Shown here piece after piece: positions 32,983-41,005 of a DNA stretch of 64,000 nucleotides. The notes under the pieces are model-generated. The model made no database searches and was not told the origin of the DNA. It was given only the letters and a program-made list of their open reading frames with translations. Position numbers and translations under genes: made by a program. The DNA comes from Colimorpha sp045222295 (GTDB taxonomy: Bacteria; Bacteroidota; Bacteroidia; Bacteroidales; P3). How positions within the stretch are numbered: position 1 is the first letter of the stretch; each line of letters begins with the position of its first letter. The stretch is taken from positions 1-64,000 of the forward strand of contig JBGUXP010000021.1 of assembly GCA_045222295.1 (NCBI GenBank), given 5' to 3'.

Positions 32983-34253
32983 CGCGTCCACAGCTCATCA
33001 TAGCCTCTGGCAAGGAGAAAGCCATCCTCCGCCGTCACCCGTGGATATTCTCGGGTGCTGTCAAGCGTGTTGTCGGCAAGCCGCAGGAGGGTGACCTCGT
33101 GGATGTTGTTGATGCTCATGGCCAGTGGATGGCCACCGGGCATTACCAGAATGAATCTATCATCTGCAAGGTGCTCAGTTTCGACACCCCGAAGGTCGAT
33201 GAAAAATTCTTTCGTGAACGTTTCCGTTCCGCCATTGCCTACCGTGAACGCCTTGGCTTCTTTAACTATCTTTACTCCTCCCCTAAGCTAGGGGAGGGGG
33301 ACTGCCGCCCTGCGGTGGTGGAGGAGTGTGTGACCAACGTTTTCCGTCTTGTCCATGCAGAGGGCGACTATCTTCCCGGTCTTGTCTGTGACTGGTATAA
33401 CGGCGTGTTGGTGCTGCAGGCCCACAGCGTGGGAATGCACCGTCTGTTTCCACTCTTCACCGACCTCTTTCGTGAGCTCCTCGGCGACAGGCTCCTCGCC
33501 GTCTTTGATAAGAGCAGTGCCACTTGTTCCTCCCCTAAGTTAGGGGAGGGGGACCGCCGCGAAGCGGTGGGGGAGGAGTGTGTGGACCGCTACCTCTGGG
33601 GCATCGAGCCGCAAGAGCACGAGATTACTGAGAACGGTGTCAAGATGCTCATAAATTTCTATGAAGGCCAGAAGACTGGATTTTTTGTCGACCAGCGTGA
33701 GAATCGTAAGCTCGTACAAGACCTCGCCCGTGGCCATCGGGTACTCAACTGCTTCGGCTACACTGGAGGCTTTTCCCTCGCCGCCCTCAAAGGAGGTGCG
33801 GATTTTGTCGAGACAGTCGATATCTCAAGGAAAGCCATTGAACTCTGCAACCGCAATGTAGAGCTGAACTTCCTTGGCAGTACAAACCATACGGGTACCG
33901 TCGCCGATGTGTTGAAATATCTTGATGCTACGGATAAGCGGTTTGATTATATTATTTTGGACCCTCCGGCCTTTGCCAAGAATCACCGCTCATTGCAGCA
34001 GGGTTTGAAAGGCTACCGCTCCATCAACCAGCGCGCTATGGAGGCGTTGCCCGCAGGCGGGCTGCTGATGACCTTCAGCTGTAGCCAGGCCGTCAGCAAG
34101 GAGGATTTCCAGACCATGGTCTTTACCGCCGCCATGAATGCCCACCGCCGAGTGCGCATCGTCCGTCAGTTGCCCCACGCCATGGACCACCCCGTCAGCA
34201 TCCACCACCCCGAAGGCGAGTACCTCAAGGGTCTCCTTTTGCAAGTTGAATAA
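32979..34253 (+). CDS. Class I SAM-dependent rRNA methyltransferase, RlmI-like, with two palindromic inserts
   Basis: 424 residues: N-terminal PUA domain (KEKAILRRHPWIFSGAVKRV), central strand region, and a Rossmann methyltransferase (VLNCFGYTGGFSLAALKGGA = motif I; IILDPPAFAKN = catalytic motif; LMTFSCSQAVS). By family it makes 5-methylcytosine in 23S rRNA. Two stretches are foreign: SSPKLGEGDCRPAVVEECV (~99-117) and SSPKLGEGDRREAVGEECV (~184-201). They are 51-54 bp palindromic DNA elements inserted in frame, between blocks normally adjacent in the family (YRERLGFFN / FRLVHAEGD, and VFDKS / DRYLWG). The reading frame is intact, so the protein is probably functional. Confidence 0.9.
   Translation: MTRPQLIIASGKEKAILRRHPWIFSGAVKRVVGKPQEGDLVDVVDAHGQWMATGHYQNESIICKVLSFDTPKVDEKFFRERFRSAIAYRERLGFFNYLYSSPKLGEGDCRPAVVEECVTNVFRLVHAEGDYLPGLVCDWYNGVLVLQAHSVGMHRLFPLFTDLFRELLGDRLLAVFDKSSATCSSPKLGEGDRREAVGEECVDRYLWGIEPQEHEITENGVKMLINFYEGQKTGFFVDQRENRKLVQDLARGHRVLNCFGYTGGFSLAALKGGADFVETVDISRKAIELCNRNVELNFLGSTNHTGTVADVLKYLDATDKRFDYIILDPPAFAKNHRSLQQGLKGYRSINQRAMEALPAGGLLMTFSCSQAVSKEDFQTMVFTAAMNAHRRVRIVRQLPHAMDHPVSIHHPEGEYLKGLLLQVE
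33274..33327 (+). repeat. In-frame palindromic element 1 in rlmI-like gene
   Basis: Outer arms actcctc/gaggagt, inner hairpins ctccccta-agc-taggggag-type and ccgc-cct-gcgg. 54 bp, multiple of three. About 85% identical to element 2. Confidence 0.85.
33528..33578 (+). repeat. In-frame palindromic element 2 in rlmI-like gene
   Basis: tcctcccctaagttagggga and following, with inner ccgc-gaa-gcgg hairpin and matching outer arm ggaggag. 51 bp, keeps frame. Confidence 0.85.
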
Positions 34254-34274
34254 AAAAAACAGTACTAAACATAT

Positions 34275-34880
34275 ATGGAATTAGGATACCAGAAAATAGA
34301 CAAATACGATGAACAGTGTGTGACCGAGATGGCCGAGCACTACAAGGCCATCCTCAAACTGCTGGGTGAGGACCCCGAACGCGAAGGCCTGCTGAAAAGT
34401 CCGGAGCGCATTGCCAAGGCCATGCTTTTTTTCACCAATGGCTACGACATTGAACCGGAGGAAATTCTCCGTTCGGCCATGTTCCATGAGGACTATAAGC
34501 AGATGGTCGTTGTTAAGGACATTGAGCTTTATTCGCTCTGCGAGCACCACATGGTGCCCTTTGTCGGCAAGGCTCACGTGGCCTACATTCCCAACGGCAC
34601 CATTGTGGGGCTGAGCAAGATTCCTCGTGTGGTGGATGCCTTTGCCCGTCGTCTGCAGGTGCAGGAGCGCCTTACCAAACAGATTAAGGACTGCATCCAG
34701 ACGGTCCTCAATCCCTTGGGTGTGGCCGTGGTCATCGAGGCGCAGCACATGTGCATGTCGATGCGTGGCGTGCAGAAGCAGAATAGTGTCACCACCACCA
34801 GCGACTTCACCGGTGCCTTCATGAAAGACCCCAAGACCCGCGAGGAGTTTATGAATATCATTGGTGTCAATTTGCATTGA
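34275..34880 (+). CDS. folE: GTP cyclohydrolase I
   Basis: 201 residues. EDPEREGLLKSPERIAKAM, zinc and catalytic LYSLCEHHMVPFVGKAHVAY, GLSKIPRVVDAFARRLQVQE and IEAQHMCMSMRGVQKQNS are diagnostic; the Cys of LCEHH and of HMCM with the His bind zinc. Converts GTP to 7,8-dihydroneopterin triphosphate, first step of folate synthesis (and a possible entry to queuosine). 21 bp after the rRNA methyltransferase gene, so likely the same transcript. Confidence 0.96.
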   Translation: MELGYQKIDKYDEQCVTEMAEHYKAILKLLGEDPEREGLLKSPERIAKAMLFFTNGYDIEPEEILRSAMFHEDYKQMVVVKDIELYSLCEHHMVPFVGKAHVAYIPNGTIVGLSKIPRVVDAFARRLQVQERLTKQIKDCIQTVLNPLGVAVVIEAQHMCMSMRGVQKQNSVTTTSDFTGAFMKDPKTREEFMNIIGVNLH

Positions 34881-34929
34881 TGGTTTGGGTAGTTAAAGGA
34901 GATAAAGAAGTTAAAGGAGTTAAAGACAA

Positions 34930-35595
34930 ATGAAAAGGTTACTGAAAATAGCATTTGTTGTAAGTTTAATTTCAATTTTCAATTTTCAATTTTCAATTTT
35001 CCAGGCTCAGATTACCCACAACTCGCAGGGGCATCTTGACGAGAATGCCACTGCTGCTTTGGAGAAGGCTTCCAAGAAGTTGCAGAGTGTCAAGGGCAAG
35101 GTGACGCTCACCCTGCTCGATAGCAACAAGAAACAGACCGCCAAGCATACGGCTGAGATTTCCTATTGGAAAGGCAAGTATCATCTCGCGACCGACGGCA
35201 TGGAGGTTTGGTGCGACGGCAGTACCGTGTGGCAGTGGAACAAGGAGGCCAAGGAAATTGTTATTAACAACATGCCGCCCGACAGCGAGATAGACCTCCT
35301 CAACCCTGGTCGCCTTATCGCCAACTATGCCAAGAATTTCCGCGCCAAGTATATTCGCACCGAGGACGACGGCACTGCCGTCATCGACCTTCAGCCCCGC
35401 TCGGTTCAGAGCTATCATAAGATTCGACTTTTTATCGAAGAGGAGACAGGTGTGCTGAAACGCATGGAGATACACAAATATGATTCTAGCCGTGAGATTT
35501 ACGACTTTTCCAAACTTAAATATGTGCTCCTCAAAGGTGCTTTCAAGTTCAACCCCGCCGACCATCCCGAGGCCGAAGTAATTGATATGAGATGA
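34930..35595 (+). CDS. LolA-like outer-membrane lipoprotein carrier
   Basis: 221 residues with an unusual signal peptide: after MKRLLKIAFVVSLIS the core reads IFNFQFSIFQAQ and is encoded by tandem caatttt words (34972-35000). The mature part matches LolA-like proteins: AALEKASKKLQSVKGKVTLT, YWKGKYHLATDGMEVWCDG, VWQWNKEAKEIVI, then the late strands with KMRLFIEEETGVLKRMEI-type pattern. Expected in the periplasm, ferrying lipoproteins to the outer membrane. It overlaps tsaB by ATGA. LolC/E-like permease is encoded at 52404. Confidence 0.85.
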   Translation: MKRLLKIAFVVSLISIFNFQFSIFQAQITHNSQGHLDENATAALEKASKKLQSVKGKVTLTLLDSNKKQTAKHTAEISYWKGKYHLATDGMEVWCDGSTVWQWNKEAKEIVINNMPPDSEIDLLNPGRLIANYAKNFRAKYIRTEDDGTAVIDLQPRSVQSYHKIRLFIEEETGVLKRMEIHKYDSSREIYDFSKLKYVLLKGAFKFNPADHPEAEVIDMR

Positions 35596-36326
35596 AAACA
35601 CTCCTCATTGAAACTGCTACCCAAATTTGCTCTGTTGTCCTCGCAGAGACTCCCTCCCCCCTATGGGGTACTCCCCCTTGCCAAGGGGGAGAGTCGCGTG
35701 TTGTCGCCCGTCGCGACAGCGACATTCCCAATGCCCACTCTACACGTCTCTCGGTCTTCATCGAGGAGGTGTTGAAAGAGAGCGGCCTCACTCCTCGCGA
35801 CCTTGGTGCCGTCAGTGTCTCAGCCGGTCCTGGTAGCTATACTGGACTCCGCATTGGCGTTAGTTCAGCCAAGGGGATCTGCTATGCACTCGGCATCCCG
35901 CTGGTCTCAGTGCCCACGCTGCTCTCCATGGCGGCTCTCTACTATCGTCAGCATCCCGACTACCACGGTCTTGTCTGCCCCATGATTGACGCTCGCCGCA
36001 TGGAATGCTACACCATGGTTGTCGGTCGTGAAGGAATGTTGCGTGACACAAAGGCAGAGGTGATAACTGAAAACCTTTTCGACGAGTGGCTCGATAGGGG
36101 AGAGATGATGTTTATCGGCGACGGTGCAGAGAAGACGCGCGAACTGTTGGGTGCACATCCAAATGCACGTTATGACGGTGATTTCCGCCTCTCGGCCGAG
36201 GGTATGATTGACCTCGCCGCACGGAAAATCACTGCAGGTGAGACAGAGGATGTGGCCTATTTCGAACCCTTCTATCTCAAGGATTTTGTTGCCAAGAAAA
36301 GTGTTGTACATGGCTTAAGAGAGTGA
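35592..36326 (+). CDS. tsaB: tRNA threonylcarbamoyladenosine protein TsaB, with palindromic insert
   Basis: 244 residues. MKTLLIETATQICSVVLAE, NAHSTRLSVFIEEVLKESGL, VSAGPGSYTGLRIGVSSAKG and MIDARRMECYTM are TsaB signatures (actin-like fold, inactive TsaD paralogue). It bridges TsaD and TsaE in N6-threonylcarbamoyladenosine synthesis on ANN-decoding tRNAs. Residues 20-35 (TPSPLWGTPPCQGGES) replace the usual short turn between the first two strands and correspond exactly to a 48-bp palindromic element at 35648-35695. The frame is kept, so the protein is likely functional. Confidence 0.93.
   Translation: MKTLLIETATQICSVVLAETPSPLWGTPPCQGGESRVVARRDSDIPNAHSTRLSVFIEEVLKESGLTPRDLGAVSVSAGPGSYTGLRIGVSSAKGICYALGIPLVSVPTLLSMAALYYRQHPDYHGLVCPMIDARRMECYTMVVGREGMLRDTKAEVITENLFDEWLDRGEMMFIGDGAEKTRELLGAHPNARYDGDFRLSAEGMIDLAARKITAGETEDVAYFEPFYLKDFVAKKSVVHGLRE
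35648..35695 (+). repeat. In-frame palindromic element in tsaB
   Basis: Outer arms gactc/gagtc with inner hairpins cccc-tat-gggg and ctcccccttgccaagggggag-type. Exactly 48 bp, 16 codons. Confidence 0.85.
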
Positions 36327-36367
36327 GCGGGAGAGAAAGGATAAATATTTAAGATAGGTAGTACGTT

Positions 36368-37447
36368 ATGTTGAGATATGTTGGGAAACGACTGTTGTAT
36401 GGATTCCTAGTGCTGCTGGGAGTCGTAACGCTCGTATTCTTCCTCTTCAACATCCTTCCTGGCGACCCTGCCCGTATGATGCTTGGCCAGCGTGCCGACG
36501 CTGAAAGCATCGCTGTCATCAACCGTGACCTCGGGCGCGACAAGCCTCTAGGACTTCAGTATGTAGGTTATCTCAACGACCTCTCGCCACTCTCTCTGCA
36601 CAACAATACCGACTCCTCCAGCTTCTTCTTCCTTTCATCCGAGAAATACCACTATGCCACATTGCTCAAGATGGGCTCCACCTCGTTGGTAGTCAAAGCC
36701 CCTTACCTGCGTCGAAGTTACCAGAGCCAGCGTCGTGTAAGCGAGATTATCGCCACCGCGTTCCCTCAAACCGCCGTTTTGGCCCTGGTAGCCATGCTTT
36801 TTGCTTTGGCCGTGGGTATCACGCTGGGTGTTGTCTGTGCCTTGCATAAAGATACATGGATTGACCGCACAACCCTCGTCCTCAGCACCCTTGGCATGTC
36901 GTTGCCATCCTTCTTCGCCGCCATCCTTATCGCTTGGTTCTTCGCCTATGTGTTGGCCGACTGGACCCACCTTAACATGTTTGGCAACCTGTTCACCGTT
37001 GACGATTATGGTGAAGGGGAGTATCTCGACCTTAAGAATCTTATCCTGCCGGCCCTGACTCTCGGTATCCGTCCGCTTGCCACTCTCACGCAACTCACCA
37101 AGAACTCCATGCTTGAAGCTCTCAGCCAGGACTACATTCGTACAGCCCGTGCCAAGGGCATCAGCCGTCGTCGTGTGGTTGTCCATCACGCTTTGCGCAA
37201 CGCCCTCAATCCTGTTGTTACCTCGGCTTCCGGATGGTTGGCCGGACTGCTGGCAGGAGCGGTCTTTGTGGAATATGTCTTCGATTGGAAAGGTATGGGC
37301 GTGGTTATTGTCAATGCACTCGACACCTACGACTTCCCAGTCGTCATGGGGGCCATCCTCTTTATTTGTGTCTTGTTGGTGCTGATAAATATCCTCACCG
37401 ACCTCGTCTACGGCCTCCTTGACCCGCGGGTGCGCATCGACCGCTAA
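36368..37447 (+). CDS. Peptide/nickel-type ABC transporter permease (DppB-like)
   Basis: 359 residues, six membrane segments. The first (YGFLVLLGVVTLVFFLFNIL) is followed by PGDPARMMLGQRA, the hallmark of DppB/OppB permeases, and a long periplasmic loop with Ser/Phe-rich SSSFFFLSSEKY. The EAA loop contacting the ATPase is LEALSQDYIRTARAKGISRR. Partner permease, ATPases and binding protein are not next to it; the next gene is convergent. So it may work with dispersed subunits, as often in Bacteroidota. Substrate is probably oligopeptides, by family only. Confidence 0.88.
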   Translation: MLRYVGKRLLYGFLVLLGVVTLVFFLFNILPGDPARMMLGQRADAESIAVINRDLGRDKPLGLQYVGYLNDLSPLSLHNNTDSSSFFFLSSEKYHYATLLKMGSTSLVVKAPYLRRSYQSQRRVSEIIATAFPQTAVLALVAMLFALAVGITLGVVCALHKDTWIDRTTLVLSTLGMSLPSFFAAILIAWFFAYVLADWTHLNMFGNLFTVDDYGEGEYLDLKNLILPALTLGIRPLATLTQLTKNSMLEALSQDYIRTARAKGISRRRVVVHHALRNALNPVVTSASGWLAGLLAGAVFVEYVFDWKGMGVVIVNALDTYDFPVVMGAILFICVLLVLINILTDLVYGLLDPRVRIDR

Positions 37448-37956
37448 AGGCTGCGGGCATAATCAAGCAAATCTTTATACCTGTAGTCCACCAGCCAGGG
37501 TTTGGCAATGGCGCAGTCCGAATTTTCTCCCACCAACACCGTTGTCATGTCGGCGCGACGGCCGAAGAGCATGTCGGTCATTGAGTCGCCCACCATCACA
37601 CACTCCTTCAAGCGCAGTTCGGGATGGTCGCGACGAGCCTGCAAGGCCATGCCGATATTAGGTTTGCGGTTGAAACTGTGCTCACGCTCCAACTTTGGAC
37701 AGTAGTATATCTTATCGATGCCGGGAATGGCATTCAAGAGTTTGTCATGGATAGCCGCGAGGTCTTCCTCTGTCATCAGTCCTTTGCCGATGCCTTGCTG
37801 ATTGGTGGCGATAAAGATATAGTCGAAATGAGGCTTGCAGAGAGCCACAGCTTCTGTCACTCCGGGCAGCAGTTCCAGCTCGTTAGGAGTCTTCACATAG
37901 TCATTATGGCGTAGCACATTGATTACACCGTCGCGGTCAAGGAATAGGGCTTTCAT
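37444..37956 (-). CDS. gmhB: D-glycero-D-manno-heptose 1,7-bisphosphate 7-phosphatase
   Basis: 170 residues, HAD-IIIA phosphatase. Nucleophile motif FLDRDGVIN, motif II IFIATNQQGIGKG, later VMVGDSMTDMLFGRRA. Removes the 7-phosphate of heptose 1,7-bisphosphate, between the HddA and HddC steps. It overlaps hddC by ATGA and converges on the permease gene with a 4-bp overlap. The usual zinc Cys cluster of GmhB is reduced here (only YYCPK remains visible). Confidence 0.85.
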   Translation of the reverse strand: MKALFLDRDGVINVLRHNDYVKTPNELELLPGVTEAVALCKPHFDYIFIATNQQGIGKGLMTEEDLAAIHDKLLNAIPGIDKIYYCPKLEREHSFNRKPNIGMALQARRDHPELRLKECVMVGDSMTDMLFGRRADMTTVLVGENSDCAIAKPWLVDYRYKDLLDYARSL

Positions 37957-38651
37957 AACAGAGGCAGTTCTTTTTGTGCACGTGAATAGTCCTCAGGGAT
38001 GCCGATGTCGATGAAGTAGGCGCCGTCGGCATAGGCATAATAGCGTTCGTCGCGATAGCGCTGCTGCATGAGTTCTTTCTCAAACGAGAATTGTTTGCCG
38101 ACTGTGTAGCCGTCAAAGAGACTACGCTTGACGCGGTAGATACCGCCGTTGATAAGACCACTGCCGGCCTCGGCATTCTTCTCCTTGAAGGCCGTGATGC
38201 GTCCCTCGTTGTCAATTTCTACCGACCCGTAGCGTCCGGCATCCTCCACCTGCCGCAGCACGATGGCTAGCGGTGACTCTTTCTCTTCGGCGAAGCGGCA
38301 GAGTCGTTCATGGTTGATATCAAAGAGGGTGTCGCCGTTGAGTACGGTAACATACTCCTCATGACAGTGTTGCAGGGCATTGATCATGGCACCGCCGGTA
38401 CCAAGAGGCGAAAGCTCACGGGCATAGTCCACGGTGATGCCTTGATAGTCGTTTTTGAAAAACTCCTCAACTTTCTCATGGAGATAACCTGTGGCCAGCA
38501 CCACATGGGAATATCCCTGACGACCCAGTCGGTCGAGCACATAGGTGAGAAATGGTCTTCCCGCCACGGGAGCCATAGGCTTTGGAACGTCCGATACCAT
38601 ACTCCGAAGTCGTGTGCCAAAGCCTCCAGCCAAAACAATCGCTTCTCTCAT
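37953..38651 (-). CDS. hddC: D-glycero-alpha-D-manno-heptose-1-phosphate guanylyltransferase
   Basis: 232 residues from the internal start MREAIVLAGGFGTRL at 38651. Nucleotide-binding GGFGTRLRSMVSDVPKPMAP, metal Asp in VLNGDTLFDI, and IDIGIPEDYSRAQKEL are typical of sugar-1-phosphate nucleotidyltransferases. Placement with gmhA, gmhB and hddA argues for GDP-heptose production, the last step of the GDP pathway. No transmembrane part. Confidence 0.88.
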   Translation of the reverse strand: MREAIVLAGGFGTRLRSMVSDVPKPMAPVAGRPFLTYVLDRLGRQGYSHVVLATGYLHEKVEEFFKNDYQGITVDYARELSPLGTGGAMINALQHCHEEYVTVLNGDTLFDINHERLCRFAEEKESPLAIVLRQVEDAGRYGSVEIDNEGRITAFKEKNAEAGSGLINGGIYRVKRSLFDGYTVGKQFSFEKELMQQRYRDERYYAYADGAYFIDIGIPEDYSRAQKELPLL

Positions 38652-38674
38652 ATACGACAAGTTCTTAATATACG

Positions 38675-38739
38675 ACAATAAAGGACAAAAAAAGACAATT
38701 TATTACTTGTGTCTTTTGTTTTTTTTGTCGTTTATTGTA
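38675..38739. repeat. Intergenic A-rich/T-rich inverted repeat between hddC and gmhA
   Basis: acaataaaggacaaaaaaag facing gtcttttgttttttttgtcg forms an imperfect hairpin. A sister repeat lies at 40941-41005. Confidence 0.55.
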
Positions 38740-38741
38740 TT

Positions 38742-39314
38742 TTACTTAAACATTGCTGTCTCGACGAGTTCGCAAATGATGTGACCCAGCATGATATGGC
38801 TCTCCTGAATACGGGGAGTGTCGGTGGAAGGCACATTGAGCAGCAGGCCGCCGCACTCTTTCATCTTTCCTCCCGTGGCACCGGTCATAGAGATAATGCT
38901 CACACCCAGTTCTTGGGCTACCTTGTAGGCTTCGAGGATGTTCTTGCTGTTGCCGCTGGTACTGATGCCGACGATTACGTCACCCTTCTTCGCAGTGCCT
39001 CTCAGCAGACGGGCGAAGATGTATTCGTAACCGTAGTCGTTACCCACGGCGGTAAGGTAGCTGGTGTTGCAGTGCAGTGCCTCAGCATTGAGAGGCGGGC
39101 GATCGAAGTAGAAGCGGCCGCTCAACTCTGCAGCTAGGTGCTGTGCGTCGGCGGCGCTGCCACCGTTGCCACAGAAGTGTATCTTGCCACCGTTGCGCAG
39201 GCTCTGCTCAATCATCTTGGCAGCTTCTTCCACACGCTGCATCATGGCATTATCCGATAAAATCTGCTGTTTGACAGCAATGCTCTGTTCAATCGATTCC
39301 CGTATTCTATTCAT
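38742..39314 (-). CDS. gmhA: Sedoheptulose-7-phosphate isomerase
   Basis: 190 residues from MNRIRESIEQS at 39314 (the frame is open 36 bp further). SIS domain with FCGNGGSAADAQHLAAELSG, STSGNSKNILEAYKVAQELG and ESHIMLGHIICELVE. Converts sedoheptulose-7-phosphate to D-glycero-D-manno-heptose-7-phosphate, the first step of the heptose pathway in this cluster. Confidence 0.93.
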   Translation of the reverse strand: MNRIRESIEQSIAVKQQILSDNAMMQRVEEAAKMIEQSLRNGGKIHFCGNGGSAADAQHLAAELSGRFYFDRPPLNAEALHCNTSYLTAVGNDYGYEYIFARLLRGTAKKGDVIVGISTSGNSKNILEAYKVAQELGVSIISMTGATGGKMKECGGLLLNVPSTDTPRIQESHIMLGHIICELVETAMFK

Positions 39315-39358
39315 ATTATTCATATTATTTAAAAACAGCATAAACAACAATAAACAAC

Positions 39359-39787
39359 TTATTTTTGAAAAGGTCTTCCGTCAATGAACAAAATATTTTT
39401 CAACTCTTTATCGTATAAATATCGTTCTATTTCAGCGTGGCGAGGAGAGAAATTCACCAGTATTCCACAAGGCATATTTAATAGTCTCATGTAGTTAAAC
39501 AACTGGGCTCTATGTACACCCGCAAGCGTTTCAACTGCTTTACATTCAAGAACAATATTCCCTTTGCAAATAAAATCTGTCCGATATTCTGCGTTCAGGG
39601 TCTTTCCATGGAATAGTGGATGAAAGGAGTATTCTCTTTGAAAAGGAATTCCCATTTCTGTTAATTCCATTTCGAGAGCTTCTTGGTAGCAGTATTCATT
39701 CAATCCTGGTCCCAATTCAGTATGTACTTCGTGGATGGCACCCACCACCTCGAACATATATGCTTTCATTTCTCCAAAATTGACCAT
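39359..39787 (-). CDS. GxxExxY family protein
   Basis: 142 residues, normal for the family. GLNEYCYQEAL holds the name motif G-x-x-E-x-x-Y; DFICKGNIVLECKAVETL provides a PD-(D/E)xK-like D...ExK arrangement, and HRAQLFNYMRLLNMPCGILV follows. Function of the family is unknown. The gene is embedded between gmhA and hddA within the heptose cluster, on the same strand, and is AT-richer than both, suggesting later insertion. Confidence 0.85.
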   Translation of the reverse strand: MVNFGEMKAYMFEVVGAIHEVHTELGPGLNEYCYQEALEMELTEMGIPFQREYSFHPLFHGKTLNAEYRTDFICKGNIVLECKAVETLAGVHRAQLFNYMRLLNMPCGILVNFSPRHAEIERYLYDKELKNILFIDGRPFQK

Positions 39788-39897
39788 AAGAAAAAATTGT
39801 TTCCTGTTGTTTGATTCGTTTTATTTCAACCAGTGGGTCAATAAAAAAGTTGTTTATAAAAGTTGTTTTTGGTTGTTTGTGTTGTTTTTTATTATTT

Positions 39898-40917
39898 TTA
39901 CAATGTCCAGGTTTTGAGCCCTTCGGCGGTGAACTCATAGCGTTTGGTTTCGCCACCGAACTGGCTTAGTGCTTCACGTACTGCGAAACGTGTGAGCCCT
40001 GGACAGTAGAAGAACATGAAACCACCACCGCCGGCACCGCTGATCTTGCCTCCGGTGGCACCGGCCTTGATGGCCGCCTCGTAGATGGCGTCGATGCGGG
40101 CATTGCTCACGCTCTGTGCCATCTGTTTCTTGTGCTGCCAGCCGAAATTCAGGATTTCGCCGATGCTACCCACATGTCCTTTCAGCAGTGCCTCTTTCAT
40201 CTGTTGAGCTTGCTCCTTGAGTTTGTGCATGCTCTCAATGCTGCTGGTCTTCTTGGCTTTGACATTCTGCTGCTGCTCCTTGATGATGTCGGCGCTGACA
40301 TGGCTGGTATCGGTCCAGTAGAGCAACAGGTTATGGTTCAATTCGTCGATGTACTGCTGGCGTACGCGCAGGGGGTTGACGATGACATTGTCGCCGACGA
40401 ACTCCATGAAGTTGAAACCGCCGAAGGTGGCGGCATACTGGTCCTGCTTGCCACCGGCAAGACCGAGGTCGACACGCTCAATCTCATAGGCCAGACGGGC
40501 GATGTCGTATTCTCCTAACGGCAGCTTAAGCCATTCGACATAGGCACCGAGGATGGAGACCACCAGGGTCGACGAGGTGCCGAGGCCACTGCCTGCGGGG
40601 GCGTCGACAAACGAGGCGATACGCATCGACAGGGGCTTGTGGGTGAACTGCTTCACAATCCTGTTATACACTCCTTTGTGGAGGATGAAGTAGCCGTCGG
40701 TATCCACCTCCATGGCATTGTCGTAGACCTCGCGCAAGCCTTTGTCGGGGGCGAGGAACTCCACACGGCCGTCGTCGGTGGGCTCGATGGTGGTGTAGGC
40801 ATACATGCTGATGGTGGCGTTGAGGATGGCGCCGCCATAAAGGTCGCTGTAGGGGCTCACGTCGGTACCGCCGCCAGCCAATCCCAGTCTCAATGGTGCT
40901 TTGCTTCTGATAGTCAT
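39898..40917 (-). CDS. hddA: D-glycero-alpha-D-manno-heptose-7-phosphate kinase (GHMP family)
   Basis: 339 residues from MTIRSKAPLRLGLAGGGTDV. The GHMP ATP loop is PAGSGLGTSSTLVVSI; the C-terminal motif is GGKISGAGGGGFMFFY. It phosphorylates heptose-7-phosphate at C1 to give the 1,7-bisphosphate. HddA rather than HldE, with HddC in the same cluster, is what points to the GDP- and not the ADP-heptose route. No other kinase is present in the cluster. Confidence 0.9.
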   Translation of the reverse strand: MTIRSKAPLRLGLAGGGTDVSPYSDLYGGAILNATISMYAYTTIEPTDDGRVEFLAPDKGLREVYDNAMEVDTDGYFILHKGVYNRIVKQFTHKPLSMRIASFVDAPAGSGLGTSSTLVVSILGAYVEWLKLPLGEYDIARLAYEIERVDLGLAGGKQDQYAATFGGFNFMEFVGDNVIVNPLRVRQQYIDELNHNLLLYWTDTSHVSADIIKEQQQNVKAKKTSSIESMHKLKEQAQQMKEALLKGHVGSIGEILNFGWQHKKQMAQSVSNARIDAIYEAAIKAGATGGKISGAGGGGFMFFYCPGLTRFAVREALSQFGGETKRYEFTAEGLKTWTL

Positions 40918-40940
40918 TTTACGACAAGTTCTTTTGTTTG

Positions 40941-41005
40941 ACGACAAGAAAGGACAGGAAAAGACAACAAATCATTTTTTGTTTTTTCTTGTATTTTATT
41001 GTCGT
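40941..41005. repeat. Intergenic inverted repeat between hddA and the glycosyltransferase
   Basis: acgacaagaaaggacaggaa and following faces ttttttcttgtattttattg tcgt, an imperfect A-rich/T-rich hairpin, sister to 38675-38739. Confidence 0.5.
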